Source of the DNA: Scilla litardierei
Lineage: Eukaryota; Streptophyta; Magnoliopsida; Asparagales; Asparagaceae
Length of the DNA: 64,000 bases
Assembly (NCBI GenBank): GCA_030789695.1
Contig: CM061142.1
Span: forward strand, 569,213,281-569,277,280
Direction: 5' to 3'
This document shows positions 10,559-21,582 of the stretch, one piece after another. A program made the translations under genes and the position numbers. Numbering within the stretch: position 1 is the stretch's first letter; each line of letters begins with the position of its first letter. Below the pieces are notes generated by a model. That model was given only the letters and a program-made list of their open reading frames with translations, was not told where the DNA came from and made no database searches.

Positions 10559-12491
10559 GCCTCTTACTCGTCCTCGAGGAAGATAAGTAAAAGGCGAACC
10601 CGGTGGATTCGGAAAATGAAAATGGCGAAAAACGAAAAACGAAGAAGAATGAAAATGAAATGAAAATAAAGAAAGAAAGAAAGAAGCGAAGAGGTAGGAT
10701 GCTAGATCACTTTCTCAGGACGCGGGTTTCACTTACTCTTATAGCATGCACCGAATGAGAAACTCATGTCAAAGGATTTTATTTTGATATCATAGTATAA
10801 TAATGCAAATAGAGATAGAAAACCCACGAAAAGCGATATAATCATGAAAAACGGAATGATTTTAAAATTAACGTCGTCTGAATCATTTAAAGCGGTATAC
10901 ATATCACAGATCACACACTTTTCAATTGAACGCTTTCTATCTGGAGTATAAGAGTATCACACTATAGAGGAGGGAGAATAGAAAAGTATGGATTTCATGA
11001 AATGAACGCTAGGCTTAGATTTCTGGATTTCGTAAAACTAAAAATAATCTCACCGAGTATAGAATATTACTTAGCCTAGGTTGTCGTGCAATGTCAAGTA
11101 GTCTCTCTCTCACACATCAATGGATCCCCTCCCCCAAGCTTATCTATAAGCGTGGTGGCATAAAAAATATTTACATCCCCATTTTTTTTATACATATAGC
11201 TCCAAAAGCAACGAAAAGAAAGAAGAAAGAAAGAAGGTGAGATGGGATCTTTTATTGAGGATTTTTTTTTTGTTTTTTTTTCATCTTTTTTTTTCTTTGC
11301 TATAAGCAATATATACACAACGATCCCAACTCAGAGAGAGATAATGATGTACAAGAATGTTTTTCTCTCTCTTCTTTTTTTTTAGAATAAGAGATTTGGA
11401 GCTAGAAATCAGTAGCGGGGGAAAATGCCATAAAATAGAATCACTAAGGGGAGATTCACCAATGATTTTAAAAGTAGAGAAATGATGTTCAAGATTTGTG
11501 GAGAAAGAAATAAATATAACTCTCGGTTCACTCTATAAGACATGCACGACAACTTCAGCAGGGTAATTTAATCTACTCAGTTTCGATCACAAAAAAGCTA
11601 ACTAATCCAGATATATCATAGCTAACATCATTCAATCAATCCTGAAGTGAAGTGTACAATTCATGCATATAGAAGTGATATAGGAAAAGAAAGTCAGTAC
11701 TCCAGATATAAGCATTCAATGCGTGAATCTTGGTGTGTTTTCTGTGATAGCATACATATGAATATTCAGACTTAGCTAATAATAAAATTTCATCCGTTTT
11801 CATGCGGAAAAAGGTGTGGGTTACTATTCTAAATGCAAAGCAAGTCATAGCATCTGATATCTGAAATAAAACCTAAGACATGACAAATATAGCATGCATA
11901 TAGAATAAGCTAAATCCAACGTCATCATCATCACAGAAAAGTCATCTCTAGCATGAGATGAAAAAGAAAGAAAGATAAAGGGAAAATAGAAACTATACAA
12001 TGCGGCACACAGGAAAATAAGAAAAACGTGATGCATGGCAAAATAAAAGAAAAGTGATGAAAAATAAGTGCAAAAGTGAAAAAAATGGTGTGAAAAACTA
12101 AAAATAAAGGTGGCAAATCGGAAAAGAACGTAAGAACTCACTCCCCCAAGCTAAATGGCACAGTGTCCTCAATGTGCAAAGTGTGGCACACCGAGAGGCA
12201 ATCGATGAGAGGGGCAAGTGAGGATGCATGCATGGAAAAATGAAAAGAAAAAAAGTAAAAAGAAAAGAAATGAAAATATGATGCGGACATGATGCATGCA
12301 CAGATAGGAGCGGTACATATATATAAGTGTCACCAAAAACTCTCCCTCTCTCCCAAAATAGATATAAAAAGATATGAGCAAAAAGAGAATACCATAATAA
12401 GTGAGGGGAGGGGGGGTGGACAAAAAGTGCAACAGGACCCAGCAGAAACGGGCAGCACAACGGCAGGAATGGATCAAGGCATCAAGGGTGC
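10559..12491 (-). other. 3' untranslated region of element B
   Basis: About 1.9 kb between the ATHILA-type ORF and the polypurine tract. It is rich in A or T homopolymers and GAAA repeats on the plus strand and has no convincing coding frame. It contains two extra polypurine-tract-like motifs (11126-11141 and 12141-12152). Confidence 0.7.
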
Positions 12492-14684
12492 CTAAGAAGG
12501 TGGTGCTGCGCCATCTCCGTCCTGAGGCGGAGGTGGTGGTGGTGGTGGTGTAGGCTGCTGAGCTGGGGTGGGCGTGGAAGTGGAAGCAGGTCTAGTGTGT
12601 GTGGAAGTGTGTGTGGGAACCTGCTGGGTGGGTGGGGGTACGCGTGGGAGACGCTCCAAGACCTGTGTAAGGCAGTAGTGGATCTGGGGGATCAGCTCGA
12701 AGCGTCCAGCCATCGCAGAGACGGTGGAGGACAGGGTCCTAAGGTCACCTCTAAGACCACTCACCGCCAACTCAAGAGCACGTATGCTCTGCAGTACAGT
12801 GTCGGGCGGGGGTGGTGCAGAGGGACGCACCGGTCTAGGCTGTGCAGGGCGAGGCTGGCGTACGCGAGTGGAGTATGTAACGGGCTCAGCAGGGAAGGGG
12901 ACAAAAGGTGCCGCTCCTACAAATGTGGGCCTGGCCTCAGTGTGAGGCCGGGGCACCGGCTGGTGGGAAGTGGAGGCAGCGGCAGCGAAAGAAGTGTGCA
13001 AAGGTGGCAACGAGGCGGCCAGAGAGGTCAGTGGCACAGAAGTGTGGACAGACGCCACGACACTCTCGAAAAATACAGCGGGGGTGGAGACAGAGGTAAC
13101 TACCGCTGGGGCGGAACTGTGTGGACCAAAAGGCACAACCCCAGCGGAGATCATGCTAGCCATGGTCTCCACGACCGCGGCAAACGAGGGCTCCCCACTC
13201 TCGACAAAGGTCGACGGGCGCTCGGGGAAAGCGGAGCAAAGAGGCTCCACGGACAGAGGGCCAGAGGTGGCAGTGGGAGTGGTGGGGACAGCCTCGGAAG
13301 TGGTGACAGTGGTGGAAGTGGGCTCGGCAAAAGTACTCTCGACACCGACAGCGGTGTCAGGAGCAGCGGAAACATCTGGTATGGGCTGAGGGGCCACTGG
13401 GTAAACAGGGTCGGCGGCAGGCTCGGCAGGGTGCACAGCAGGGTCTGCGGGGGCAGCCTGGGCAGCGTGGGCAGCGTGGGCCTGCTCGGCCTCCTCGGCC
13501 TCGAGCACGTAGGCGGCGGGGATGAGCACATCCATCGCCGGGAGCCAGTCGACGTGGGCTGGTGCAATCTGAGTCCGAGCAGGGCTCGGGAGAATCATGT
13601 AGTCGGCACCGTAAGGGCCGTGCAACCAGACCCAGTGACGCTCACCATGCGGACGAAGCATCTTCATCCGGGCCATAACGTCTATCGACAGGGAAGTGGG
13701 GCCCGGGACGCGTCGCAGGTCGTCAGGTAGGTCCTCGCCGGTCATCATGGTAAGCAAGGTGATCAGACCTCCGCAGTAGATCGGTGAGCGAGCGCCCACC
13801 GATACAATGATGCGGTCTAAAAACCAAGCCGCAATGTCGATCACGACGGCAGGGACAAGCTCGTGTCCATCCCTAGATAGAGCTCTGGGACGTGTCATCG
13901 CATAGAGCATGTAGAGATCTGGCGTAGACATCGTGCCCGGCTCATATCTGGCCAAAAAGGTGGTCGCCATGAGGCGCTGGGCTATGCGTAGGCAGGGGTG
14001 GACAATGGCCGAGGCCTTGGCCCTACTAGGGTCAAAGGCGGCGTGGTGGCCTGTAATCCGGGCCCAGAAGGCACCGGCGTCAAAGGAAGGTGGGGGGATA
14101 TGGGTGGGGCCGTAACCGCGATCGGCTTCGGGGACGGCGGGCCACGAGAAGAATGCTCTCATCAAATCGAGAGTGACCTGGCACTCTCGATCCATGAACC
14201 GGAATGAGCATCCCTCATCGGTCCGGGCGATCGAACTCAAAACCTCAAGTGTCGGGCGGGTGAAAGTATCCGCCGACACCTGGAAAAAATCTTGCCAGCC
14301 CACGTTGTCGTACAACGTGAGCATCCCCTCTAGTACCCCCAGGCGTCCTAGGTCAACGAGGTGTGCAAACCTGGAGGGTACGATCGAGCGCTGGGAGATA
14401 CGCTCGAAGACGGCGCGGTGTGCGTCGTCTCGGAACGTAATCCCGAGCGGCCCGACCAGTGGAGCCGGTGGTGGTGGCTGTGGGTCGGCAGGGAGAGGCT
14501 GTGCGGGCTGTGGGTGCACTGCAGGCTGTGCGGGGTGTGCGGGGCCTGCAGGCTGTGCTGGGTGTGCGGGGTGTGTGGGGAACGGTGGAGGAGAGTCCTC
14601 TAACTCGTGGGAGGGGCCGGCATCATCCGACCGCTTCCGCTTGGCGGAAGCTCTCTTCGACCGCGGCCGTGTCCGGGGCGGCAT
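12492..14684 (-). CDS. Intact ATHILA ORF-1 family protein (730 aa) encoded 3' of pol
   Basis: A single uninterrupted 730-codon frame. The N-terminus is very basic (RPRSKRASAKRKR, a likely nuclear localisation signal), then comes a Pro/Ala/His low-complexity linker to about residue 75. The conserved core (about 80-310) has the family pattern seen in ATHILA ORF-1 proteins: an RF...L...LG...GM motif, a W..FF motif, the stretch FWARITGHH.AFDPSRAKAS, and a LYMLYAMT...GGLI region. An Ala/Pro/Thr-rich stretch follows, then a heptad-like segment near residues 640-690 and a poly-Pro tail. Extra ORFs in this position in Athila elements have been called env-like, but I see no signal peptide or clear transmembrane anchor. 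Its intactness contrasts with the broken pol. An internal promoter may drive it (15073-15080 and array 15092-15418). Confidence 0.85.
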   Translation of the reverse strand: MPPRTRPRSKRASAKRKRSDDAGPSHELEDSPPPFPTHPAHPAQPAGPAHPAQPAVHPQPAQPLPADPQPPPPAPLVGPLGITFRDDAHRAVFERISQRSIVPSRFAHLVDLGRLGVLEGMLTLYDNVGWQDFFQVSADTFTRPTLEVLSSIARTDEGCSFRFMDRECQVTLDLMRAFFSWPAVPEADRGYGPTHIPPPSFDAGAFWARITGHHAAFDPSRAKASAIVHPCLRIAQRLMATTFLARYEPGTMSTPDLYMLYAMTRPRALSRDGHELVPAVVIDIAAWFLDRIIVSVGARSPIYCGGLITLLTMMTGEDLPDDLRRVPGPTSLSIDVMARMKMLRPHGERHWVWLHGPYGADYMILPSPARTQIAPAHVDWLPAMDVLIPAAYVLEAEEAEQAHAAHAAQAAPADPAVHPAEPAADPVYPVAPQPIPDVSAAPDTAVGVESTFAEPTSTTVTTSEAVPTTPTATSGPLSVEPLCSAFPERPSTFVESGEPSFAAVVETMASMISAGVVPFGPHSSAPAVVTSVSTPAVFFESVVASVHTSVPLTSLAASLPPLHTSFAAAASTSHQPVPRPHTEARPTFVGAAPFVPFPAEPVTYSTRVRQPRPAQPRPVRPSAPPPPDTVLQSIRALELAVSGLRGDLRTLSSTVSAMAGRFELIPQIHYCLTQVLERLPRVPPPTQQVPTHTSTHTRPASTSTPTPAQQPTPPPPPPPPQDGDGAAPPS

Positions 14685-15072
14685 ATCGGCCCCGAGCGCG
14701 CGCCAAAAAACGTGAAAAGTGTGGCGTGTGCAAAAAGAATGGAAAGAGTATACCCAAACACGCCGCGAGTGCTAAGCAGTGGAAGCGTGCGAAGTCCGCG
14801 CCTCCACGAAGTCCAAAACAGCCCGTAGAAGCTCCCCTGAGCTCCCCTAAGCTCCAAAAAGCAACCGGAGGTGACCGGAGACAAGGCCGCCGGCGGCGAC
14901 TCGGGCGGGGTGCGGCGATGGTCGGCCGGCGGTGGCTGGCCGAGCGGCGGTGCGCGCGGGCTTGGTCGGGCGAGTGAGGGTGAGAACGAGCGGTATCGGG
15001 CGAGGGGAATCCGAGGGGTCGGGCGATTTGGGAATTTTGCGGTTTCGAAAAACGCGCCCCCCCCCTCGGTCC

Positions 15073-15080
15073 TTATATAA
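15073..15080 (-). promoter_or_regulatory. Candidate internal TATA box for the ATHILA-type ORF
   Basis: TTATATAAGG on the minus strand lies about 390 bp upstream of the ORF start and directly downstream of an internal copy of the LTR's palindrome array, so the array-then-TATA order of the LTR promoter is reproduced inside the element. A second AT-rich TATATATATTC is at 15271-15282. Confidence 0.5.
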
Positions 15081-15091
15081 TAGAAGTTACG

Positions 15092-15418
15092 ACTCGGCCG
15101 AGTGACGTGGTCACTCGGCCGAGCGAGACCAATGAAAGTTTCCTCCCCGCTATCGCTTCGGCCGAGTGGCTTTGCCAGCCTCGGCCGAGTGGAGTAAGTC
15201 CATTCGGTCGAGTGACTCAAGCTACTCGGCATGACTCGCCCTAGGAGGGTATCCGTTTCACTCGGCTGAGTGAATATATATACTCGGCCGAGTAGCAGTT
15301 ATATCGAAATCAAGAAAATAAACAGAGAGTTGGGTACAGCAGACTTCCCTTGTTCGTGAGCGGCTCGGCCGGACGAACTTGTGTACTCGGCCGAGTGACT
15401 AGTATACTCGGCCGAGTG
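15092..15418 (-). promoter_or_regulatory. Internal CTCGGCCGAGTG palindrome array of element B
   Basis: Nine or so copies or near-copies of the LTR palindrome (for example 15092, 15111, 15160, 15180, 15282, 15385, 15406) lie between pol and the ATHILA-type ORF. No coding frame crosses it. It probably forms a second promoter with the TATA motif at 15073-15080. Confidence 0.65.
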
Positions 15419-15746
15419 AGCCTTGTGTTCTGCTGTTTGTCTTCGTTTTGGCTCTAAACTCTGTCTTTCTTCCTCCAATCGATTTCATCTTCCTCCTAAG
15501 CGTTAAGCGCCTTCTTGGGACGCTCCTCGTCGACTCGTTCATCCTCCTCATGATGGATCTACCTATCTCCTCTCCTGCCAAGAAAAATAGGACCCGTTAT
15601 CACAAAAATTTTGGGCGAACGACTCAAAACACCGAAAATTTCTAAAACGAAAATAAGGGAAAAGTAAAGATAAAGCAAAAACCGTCGGGTTGCCTCCTGA
15701 CAAGCGCTCGTTTAAGGTCGTAAGCTCGACCCCCTATAATTTTCAA
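15419..15746 (-). other. Spacer between pol and internal array of element B
   Basis: I see no gene or clear motif here. A 60-codon frame on the minus strand (15399-15581) has no recognisable features. Confidence 0.5.
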
Positions 15747-18700
15747 TCAATGCGGGATGTTTGGTGCATATGAGATGCACCCATCAAACTTTCCGGGGAG
15801 CGCGCTTGGATTTGGATGTGGCGGCGGCGCGTTCTCCCTCGGTGGTCTCTTATCTCGAATAGTGTTGGGGGGAGGCTCCCCCAAGCTAGCATTTGCTCCG
15901 GTCAACGGCTTTGCCGGTGATGCCGATTTCCGTGCCGGCGGAGCTTTCTTTGGAGACTTCAGTTTCGAGAGCTTGCAGAGCTCTCGAATCCTTGCGACAT
16001 CAGCGTCGCCTTCATCTTCTTCAGCGGAGAAGTCGGGGGAATCATCTTTATTCTCTTCATGGCCTAAATCCGGGCCTTCTTCAAATTCTTCATCAAAAAG
16101 AGCGCCAATTGAGTGAGGAATCGCCTCCTCTATCACCTCATCAAGGAGGTCCGAGAGATCATCCGACCGTTCCTTGAGCAAATACACCCTATTGATTTCG
16201 CCCGTCGGGATTCCTTCGGAATAGTGCTTGAGCCTTTGACCATTTACTTTGAACGTGGAACCGTCCTTGCTCTCCAACTCGAAAGCTCCTCCCGGTTGTA
16301 TATGCTTGATAGTGAAAGGTCCGGACCAACGTGACCTCAACTTACCGGGAAATAGTCGGAGCCGGGAATTGTAGAGCAAGACTTTGTCTCCTACTTTGAA
16401 GTCCGTGACGGTTATGCGGGCATCGTGGAGAATCTTGGTCCTTTCCTTGTAGATTCTCGAGCTCTCATAGGCGTCTCTCCTTATTTCATCAAGCTCGTTG
16501 ATGTCCAAGAGTCGCCTCACCGCTGCACTCTTGTAGTCGTAGTTAAAGGTCTTGATGGCCCAATATGCGCGGTGCTCCAACTCTACCGGCAAGTGGCAAG
16601 CCTTCCCGTAAACTAGTCGGAACGGTGTGGTGCCTATGGGAGTGCGAAAGGCCGTACGATATGCCCATAGAGCATCGTTTAGCTTCATTGACCAATCCTT
16701 TCTAGACCGATCCACGGTTTTCTCGAGAATTTGCTTGATCTCTCTATTTGAGACTTACACTTGGCCGCTCGTCTGGGGGTGATAGGCCATGCCAACTCTA
16801 TGGTTTACTCCGTACTTCTTTAGCATGGCTTCAAACTTGTTCTCTATGAAGTGGCTTCCCCCGTCGCTTATCAAGGTACGAGGCACTCCGAAGCGCGGGA
16901 AGATATTTTGCTTGAAGAACTTGGAGACGACCCTTGCATCATTAGTAGGGGTGGCAATTGCTTTCACCCATTTGGAGACGTAGTCGACGGCCAATAGGAT
17001 GTATTTGTTGCCATTGCTCGATGGAAATGGTCCCATGAAGTCCACTCCCCAACAATCGAAAAGCTCAATTTCTTGGATGGGCCTCATTGGCATTTCATTG
17101 CGCTTGGTGATATTCCCGGTCCGTTGGCATCTATCGCATCCCTTTACAAAGTTGTGGGTGTCTTTAAACATTGTCGGCCAGAAGAACCCGCTCTACAAGA
17201 TCTTAGCGGTTGTTTTAGAGGCGGCATGATGTCCTCCGCACGGTAGACCGTGGCAATGCAAAATGATCGATGTCGCCTCCTCCTTAGAAACACACCTACG
17301 GATGACACTATCTTTGCATATCTTGAAAAGGTAAGGATCTTCCCAAAAATAGCTACGGACCTCATGCATAAATCTCCTCTTTTGTTGCGTGGACATCCCA
17401 TGCGGTTTGATTCCGCAAGCCAAGTAGTTGACGAAGTCCGCGTACCAAGGTACTTCACCGGTCCTTACCGTATATAGCCTCTCATCAACAAATGTGTCGT
17501 CAATAGGTAAGCTCTCATCATCCTTGTCGCGAATGAGCCTAGATAAATGATCCGCCACGACGTTGTCCGTACCCTTCTTATCTCTTATCTCTAGGTCGAA
17601 TTCTTGCAACAAGAGTATCCACCTAATCAACCGAGGTTTGGCCTCCTTCTTGTTTAAAAGATACTTCAATGCCGCATGGTCGGTGTGGACAATCACCTTG
17701 GAACCGAGGAGGTAGGAGCGAAACTTCTCTATGGAATAGACGACCGCTAGAAGCTCTTTCTCGGTAGTTGTGTAGTTTTTCTGCGCGTCATCCAATATCT
17801 TGCTCGCATAGTATATCGCATGAAGCTTCTTATCTTTTCTTTGTCCCAATACCGCTCCAATGGCTTGGTCGCTAGCATCACACATTAGCTCAAAAGGAAG
17901 GCTCCAATCCGGCGGTTGTATGATGGGCGCTGAGACTAGTGCTTCTTTCAAGGCTTTGAAGGCTTGTAAGCATTCACCTGAAAAAACAAAAGGAATATCT
18001 TTAGCGAGCAAAGAAGTAAGTGGTCGGGCAATCGAGGCGAAATCCTTTATGAAGCGGTGGTAAAACCCCGCGTGACCAAGGAAGCCTCTAATGCCCTTGA
18101 CATTAATAGGAGGAGGGAGTTTCTCGATTACCTCAATCTTTGCTTTATCTACCTCAATTCCTCTCGAGGAGACAAGATGTCCGAGAACTATACCCTCCGT
18201 AACCATGAAGTGACACTTCTCCCAATTGAGAGTGAGATTGTTTTGTTGGCACCTTTTTAGGACTTTAGTAAGATTTTCCAAACAAGAGTCAAACTCACTT
18301 CCGTAAACCGAGAAGTCATCCATGAAAACTTCCATAATATTTTCAATGTAATCGGAAAATATGGATGTCATACACCTCTGGAAAGTAGCGGGAGCATTAC
18401 AAAGGCCAAACGGCATCCTGCGGTAGGCGTAGGTGCCATAGGGACAAGTGAAAGTGGTCTTCTCTTGGTCATCTTCATGCAAAGGGATTTGGAAGAATCC
18501 CGAATACCCATCTAGATAGCAAAAGTATTTATGTTTTGCAAGGCGTTCAAGCATTTGATCAATGAAGGGCAATGGGTAATGGTCCTTTCTGGTAGCTTTA
18601 TTGAGTTTCCTATAGTCAATGCACATTCGCCATCCCGTGACGGTGCGCGTAGATATGGGCTCACCTTTTTCATTTTTTACGACAGTCATCCCCCCTTTCT

Positions 18701-19625
18701 TGGGGACGACGTGAACGGGGCTAACCCATCTACTGTCAGAGATAGGATAAATAATACCGGCTTCTAGCAATTTTAGGATTTCCTTTTTTACCACCTCCTT
18801 CATATTCGGGTTTAACCGCCTTTGAGGCTCAATGGAGGTGGCATCGGTATCCTCCAAATGGATCCTATGCGTGCAAAGCCTAGGGCTTATCCCTTTTAGA
18901 TCGGAGATAGTGTAGCCCAGGACGTCCTTGTGGTCCCTAAGAACGTCTAGGAGTTTTTCAAGTTGATCTTGTGTGAGGTGGGAATTGACTATCACCGGGA
19001 AAGTTAATTTATTACCCAAAAAGGCATACCTTAGATTCGGTGGTAATTGTTTAAGCTCTACCTGAAGAGGCGCCTCTCCTTCTACTTCATCGGCTCGCAT
19101 GAGTTCCGCTCCTTCCTTGCCATCTGGGTCTAGCTCGTGCTCAGGTGGCGCGCTCTCTTGTGAAGAGTCAGACTCACTGCTTAGCGAGGACAATGCATCA
19201 AAATAGGCTTGCTCCGATTCTGTGCTAGCATCGTCAGAGTTTTCATTCAGCTCCGGTTCGTTCCTGGAATCAAGAAGCACATCAGACGATTCATAGAAGC
19301 AAGAGTAAGTGTCATGGGGTGTAACTCCCTGAACATTGGCTTGCTCTGAAGATCCTTCCGAAGTATAGTGATCCTCGACACTTGCTCCACCTCTTTCGAA
19401 ATATAATTTGTCGTCGCTCACGTCAACTCTGACATTGCCCCCGATAGTCCCCAGCGGGGAGATCTGGTCCATCACGAAACTAGCAAATAGCTGTTCGTCG
19501 GGGTCCTTGACATCAATAGCGAAAGCTCCGGTGGCGTGGACCTCATCGACAAGCTCCTTAAGGAGGTCTGTGAAGGAGCTGTAATCTTCCTGACTGAGTC
19601 CTATTGTTGACATTGCATCCTCCAT
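15747..19625 (-). pseudogene. Athila-type pol: RT, RNase H, integrase, with two stop codons
   Basis: The frame can start at the ATG ending at 19625 and begins with about 200 acidic, unrecognised residues. Athila RT follows ([29 protein letters not shown], catalytic box FMDDFSVYG at about 18302-18326), then RNase H ([34 protein letters not shown]) and integrase (HCHG...CDRCQR zinc finger, [17 protein letters not shown]). TAG at 17193-17195 interrupts the zinc-finger region (family residue Gln, CAG to TAG). TAA at 16755-16757 falls where the family has the catalytic Glu of the DDE triad. The C-terminal 320 residues ([16 protein letters not shown], acidic tail) are open to TGA-type stop at 15747. 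No protease or Gag is present. Confidence 0.9.
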
Positions 19626-19740
19626 TCTTCTTGCAAAGTCCTTATGCAAAATACAGGGAGAATGTGCGAACAGAAGAAAGTAAAGAGAGAGAGAAAGAAA
19701 AAGTAACCGGGTGGTCGATGACGAACACCGTCTAAAATCC

Positions 19741-19758
19741 TCCCCGGCAACGGTGCCA
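19741..19758 (-). other. Primer-binding site, tRNA-Asp type
   Basis: On the minus strand TGGCACCGTTGCCGGGGA starts 6 nt after the 5' LTR. It differs at one base from TGGCGCCGTTGCCGGGGA, the complement of the 3' end of plant tRNA-Asp, the usual Athila primer. Confidence 0.85.
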
Positions 19759-19764
19759 AAAACT

Positions 19765-21582
19765 TGGTTGCTCCGGATATACACCCAAAGAACGGTTGTA
19801 GTTTTACCGCAAGTGTACGGTGTAGCAGCGAGCGGGTATCGAACACAGGGAGGACGAATGACTGTGCTTGCTCCGAATCAACCTGGCTATTTGAGAACAG
19901 AGAAAATTGCCTTGGGCGATCCTGTCACAATCGTCAGACAAATGTGCGAAATATCAAATCAAATAAAGAACGTCTAGGGAATGGGGAATTCCCGCTACTC
20001 ACCGTATCTCATAAATGTGGTTCGTCGGTATCAAAATTGCTAGATATAGAATTCGGATGAACTAGTTGCAACTGAATGTAGAACCAAGCTCACGCTCTCG
20101 CGCTGTTGCCGGTCTATAGCTATCCTAGGTTTGGGTCCAATCTCTTGCAAACCCTAGCCTAGGGGAGCTAGCATAAGGATCAACATCATCGTCCAATTGC
20201 GCACCGAGCCCAATCTCTTGCAAACTCGGTCCACAATCTAAATTAGGATAGTTCCTACCCGTCCAATCTCTTGCAAACGGGTATTGGCCTGGAATTACAA
20301 TCGGAAATCCTGGTATCGGTCCAATCTCTTGCAAACCGATACTTCGAAAATCCGACTCCAACCCAATTCGGATTTCTAGGGCTTCCTATCAAATCGGGAT
20401 CCAATCTCTTGCAAATCCCAATTGATATGAATTCCTAGCTATCCGTAGTAAATCGATCCCAATCTAATCCCTAATAGCAATTCTAGCTCAATTTCTACCA
20501 ATCCATCACAAATAAGAAATAGGGCTTGTAGGGTTCATCCCCACGCCCCAAGACGTGGAGACTACTCACAAATCATAGCAATAGCACAAAAATAATCAAT
20601 GAAATAAGCAATAGAATTCATCACAAATATTGAGATAAACAATAAAAATAGAATTTTTAGGGAAGAGAGATGCAAACCAATGGAGTTCTTCAATTTAATC
20701 CAACAAAAATCCAAGTTTTTCCTCTTCTCCAATCACAATAATAAAGCTAAAAAAGGAATCTAAAAAGCTGCAAAAAATCTAAGAGGGGGCTCTCAAAACT
20801 AGGGTAAAAACAGGGCTTAAATAGCCCCAAAAATCGTCCAAAAATCCTGACCAAAATACCCATGCACAGCCTGTTTTCCGCAGTTTTCGCTACAGGCAGC
20901 GCATCGCACTCGGCCGAGTGACAAAAGTCGCTCGGCCGAGTGAAAACCCTGCAATTTTCCAGTAAGTCGGGACTTTCAGGGGTCTTCAGTTCGGGGGCGG
21001 CTCGGCCGAGTGAGTTGTCGTCACTCGGCCGATGACTTCACTGCACTCGGGCGGCCGGGATTCTCCACTCGGCCGAGTGGGTCTTCTGAAGCTCAGGCAG
21101 CCGAAAAACAGTAACTTCGAGGTTTTGGAAGGGCCTCGTCTGGGCGCCACTCGGGCGGACGTGGTATCGTCACTCGGCCGAGTGGGTCTTCTGTGCTCGG
21201 CCGAGTGCACAGGTAACTCGTGTCTGAACTGGTCGGCCGAGCAGTGTCTCGCTGGTCGGCCGAGTGGCTCCTCCACTCGGCCGAGTGGGACACAAAAAAT
21301 GCCCAATCTGCTTGTTTTGGCCTCCTCGTCGCTCCTGCGACGTCCATTCTTCTTCCGCTCCTCTCCAACAGCAAAATACCCCTCGGGGAGGTCGTTGGTG
21401 ACCGTCTAGAGTAAGCGCATCTCGGGATCACTCCAAATCGCGCCAAATCACCTGAAATGCGACAAAAACAACAAATCGTGAAAAGCATCGCAATATCGTC
21501 GATATATCGTGAAAAACATGATTTGGGCGATCCAAATGGCATGCAAACATGCGGAAAAAAGGTGTAAAATAAGGAGTGATCA
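19765..21582 (-). repeat. 5' LTR of element B (1818 bp)
   Basis: Copy of 8725-10543 with about ten differences, including one A/T-run indel. Palindrome array 20907-21287, TATA CTATTTAAG at 20816-20824, hairpins about 20123-20430. It is flanked on the right by the target duplication CCAGG (21583-21587). Confidence 0.93.

Larger units (their letters stand above)
8725..21582 (-). mobile_element. Element B: Athila-lineage Gypsy retrotransposon lacking gag and protease
   Basis: It is flanked by CCAGG at 8720-8724 and 21583-21587, a perfect 5-bp target duplication. Transcription is on the minus strand: 5' LTR 19765-21582, PBS 19741-19758, pol to 15747, ATHILA-type ORF 14684-12492, a long 3' UTR, PPT 10544-10558, 3' LTR 8725-10543. 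The two LTRs differ at about ten places by eye, so it is young. There is no gag or DSG protease between PBS and RT. It inserted into LTR C, just inside that LTR's transcribed leader. Confidence 0.93.

Noticed and set aside
12597..13730. 377-codon frame on the plus strand
   Set aside because: It lies antisense to the intact 730-codon ATHILA-family ORF and is Gly/Arg/Ser-rich, an artefact of the GC-rich Pro/Ala codons on the other strand.
12492..14684. Functional viral-type envelope protein
   Set aside because: No signal peptide, fusion-peptide-like segment or clear membrane anchor; the ATHILA family match explains it better.
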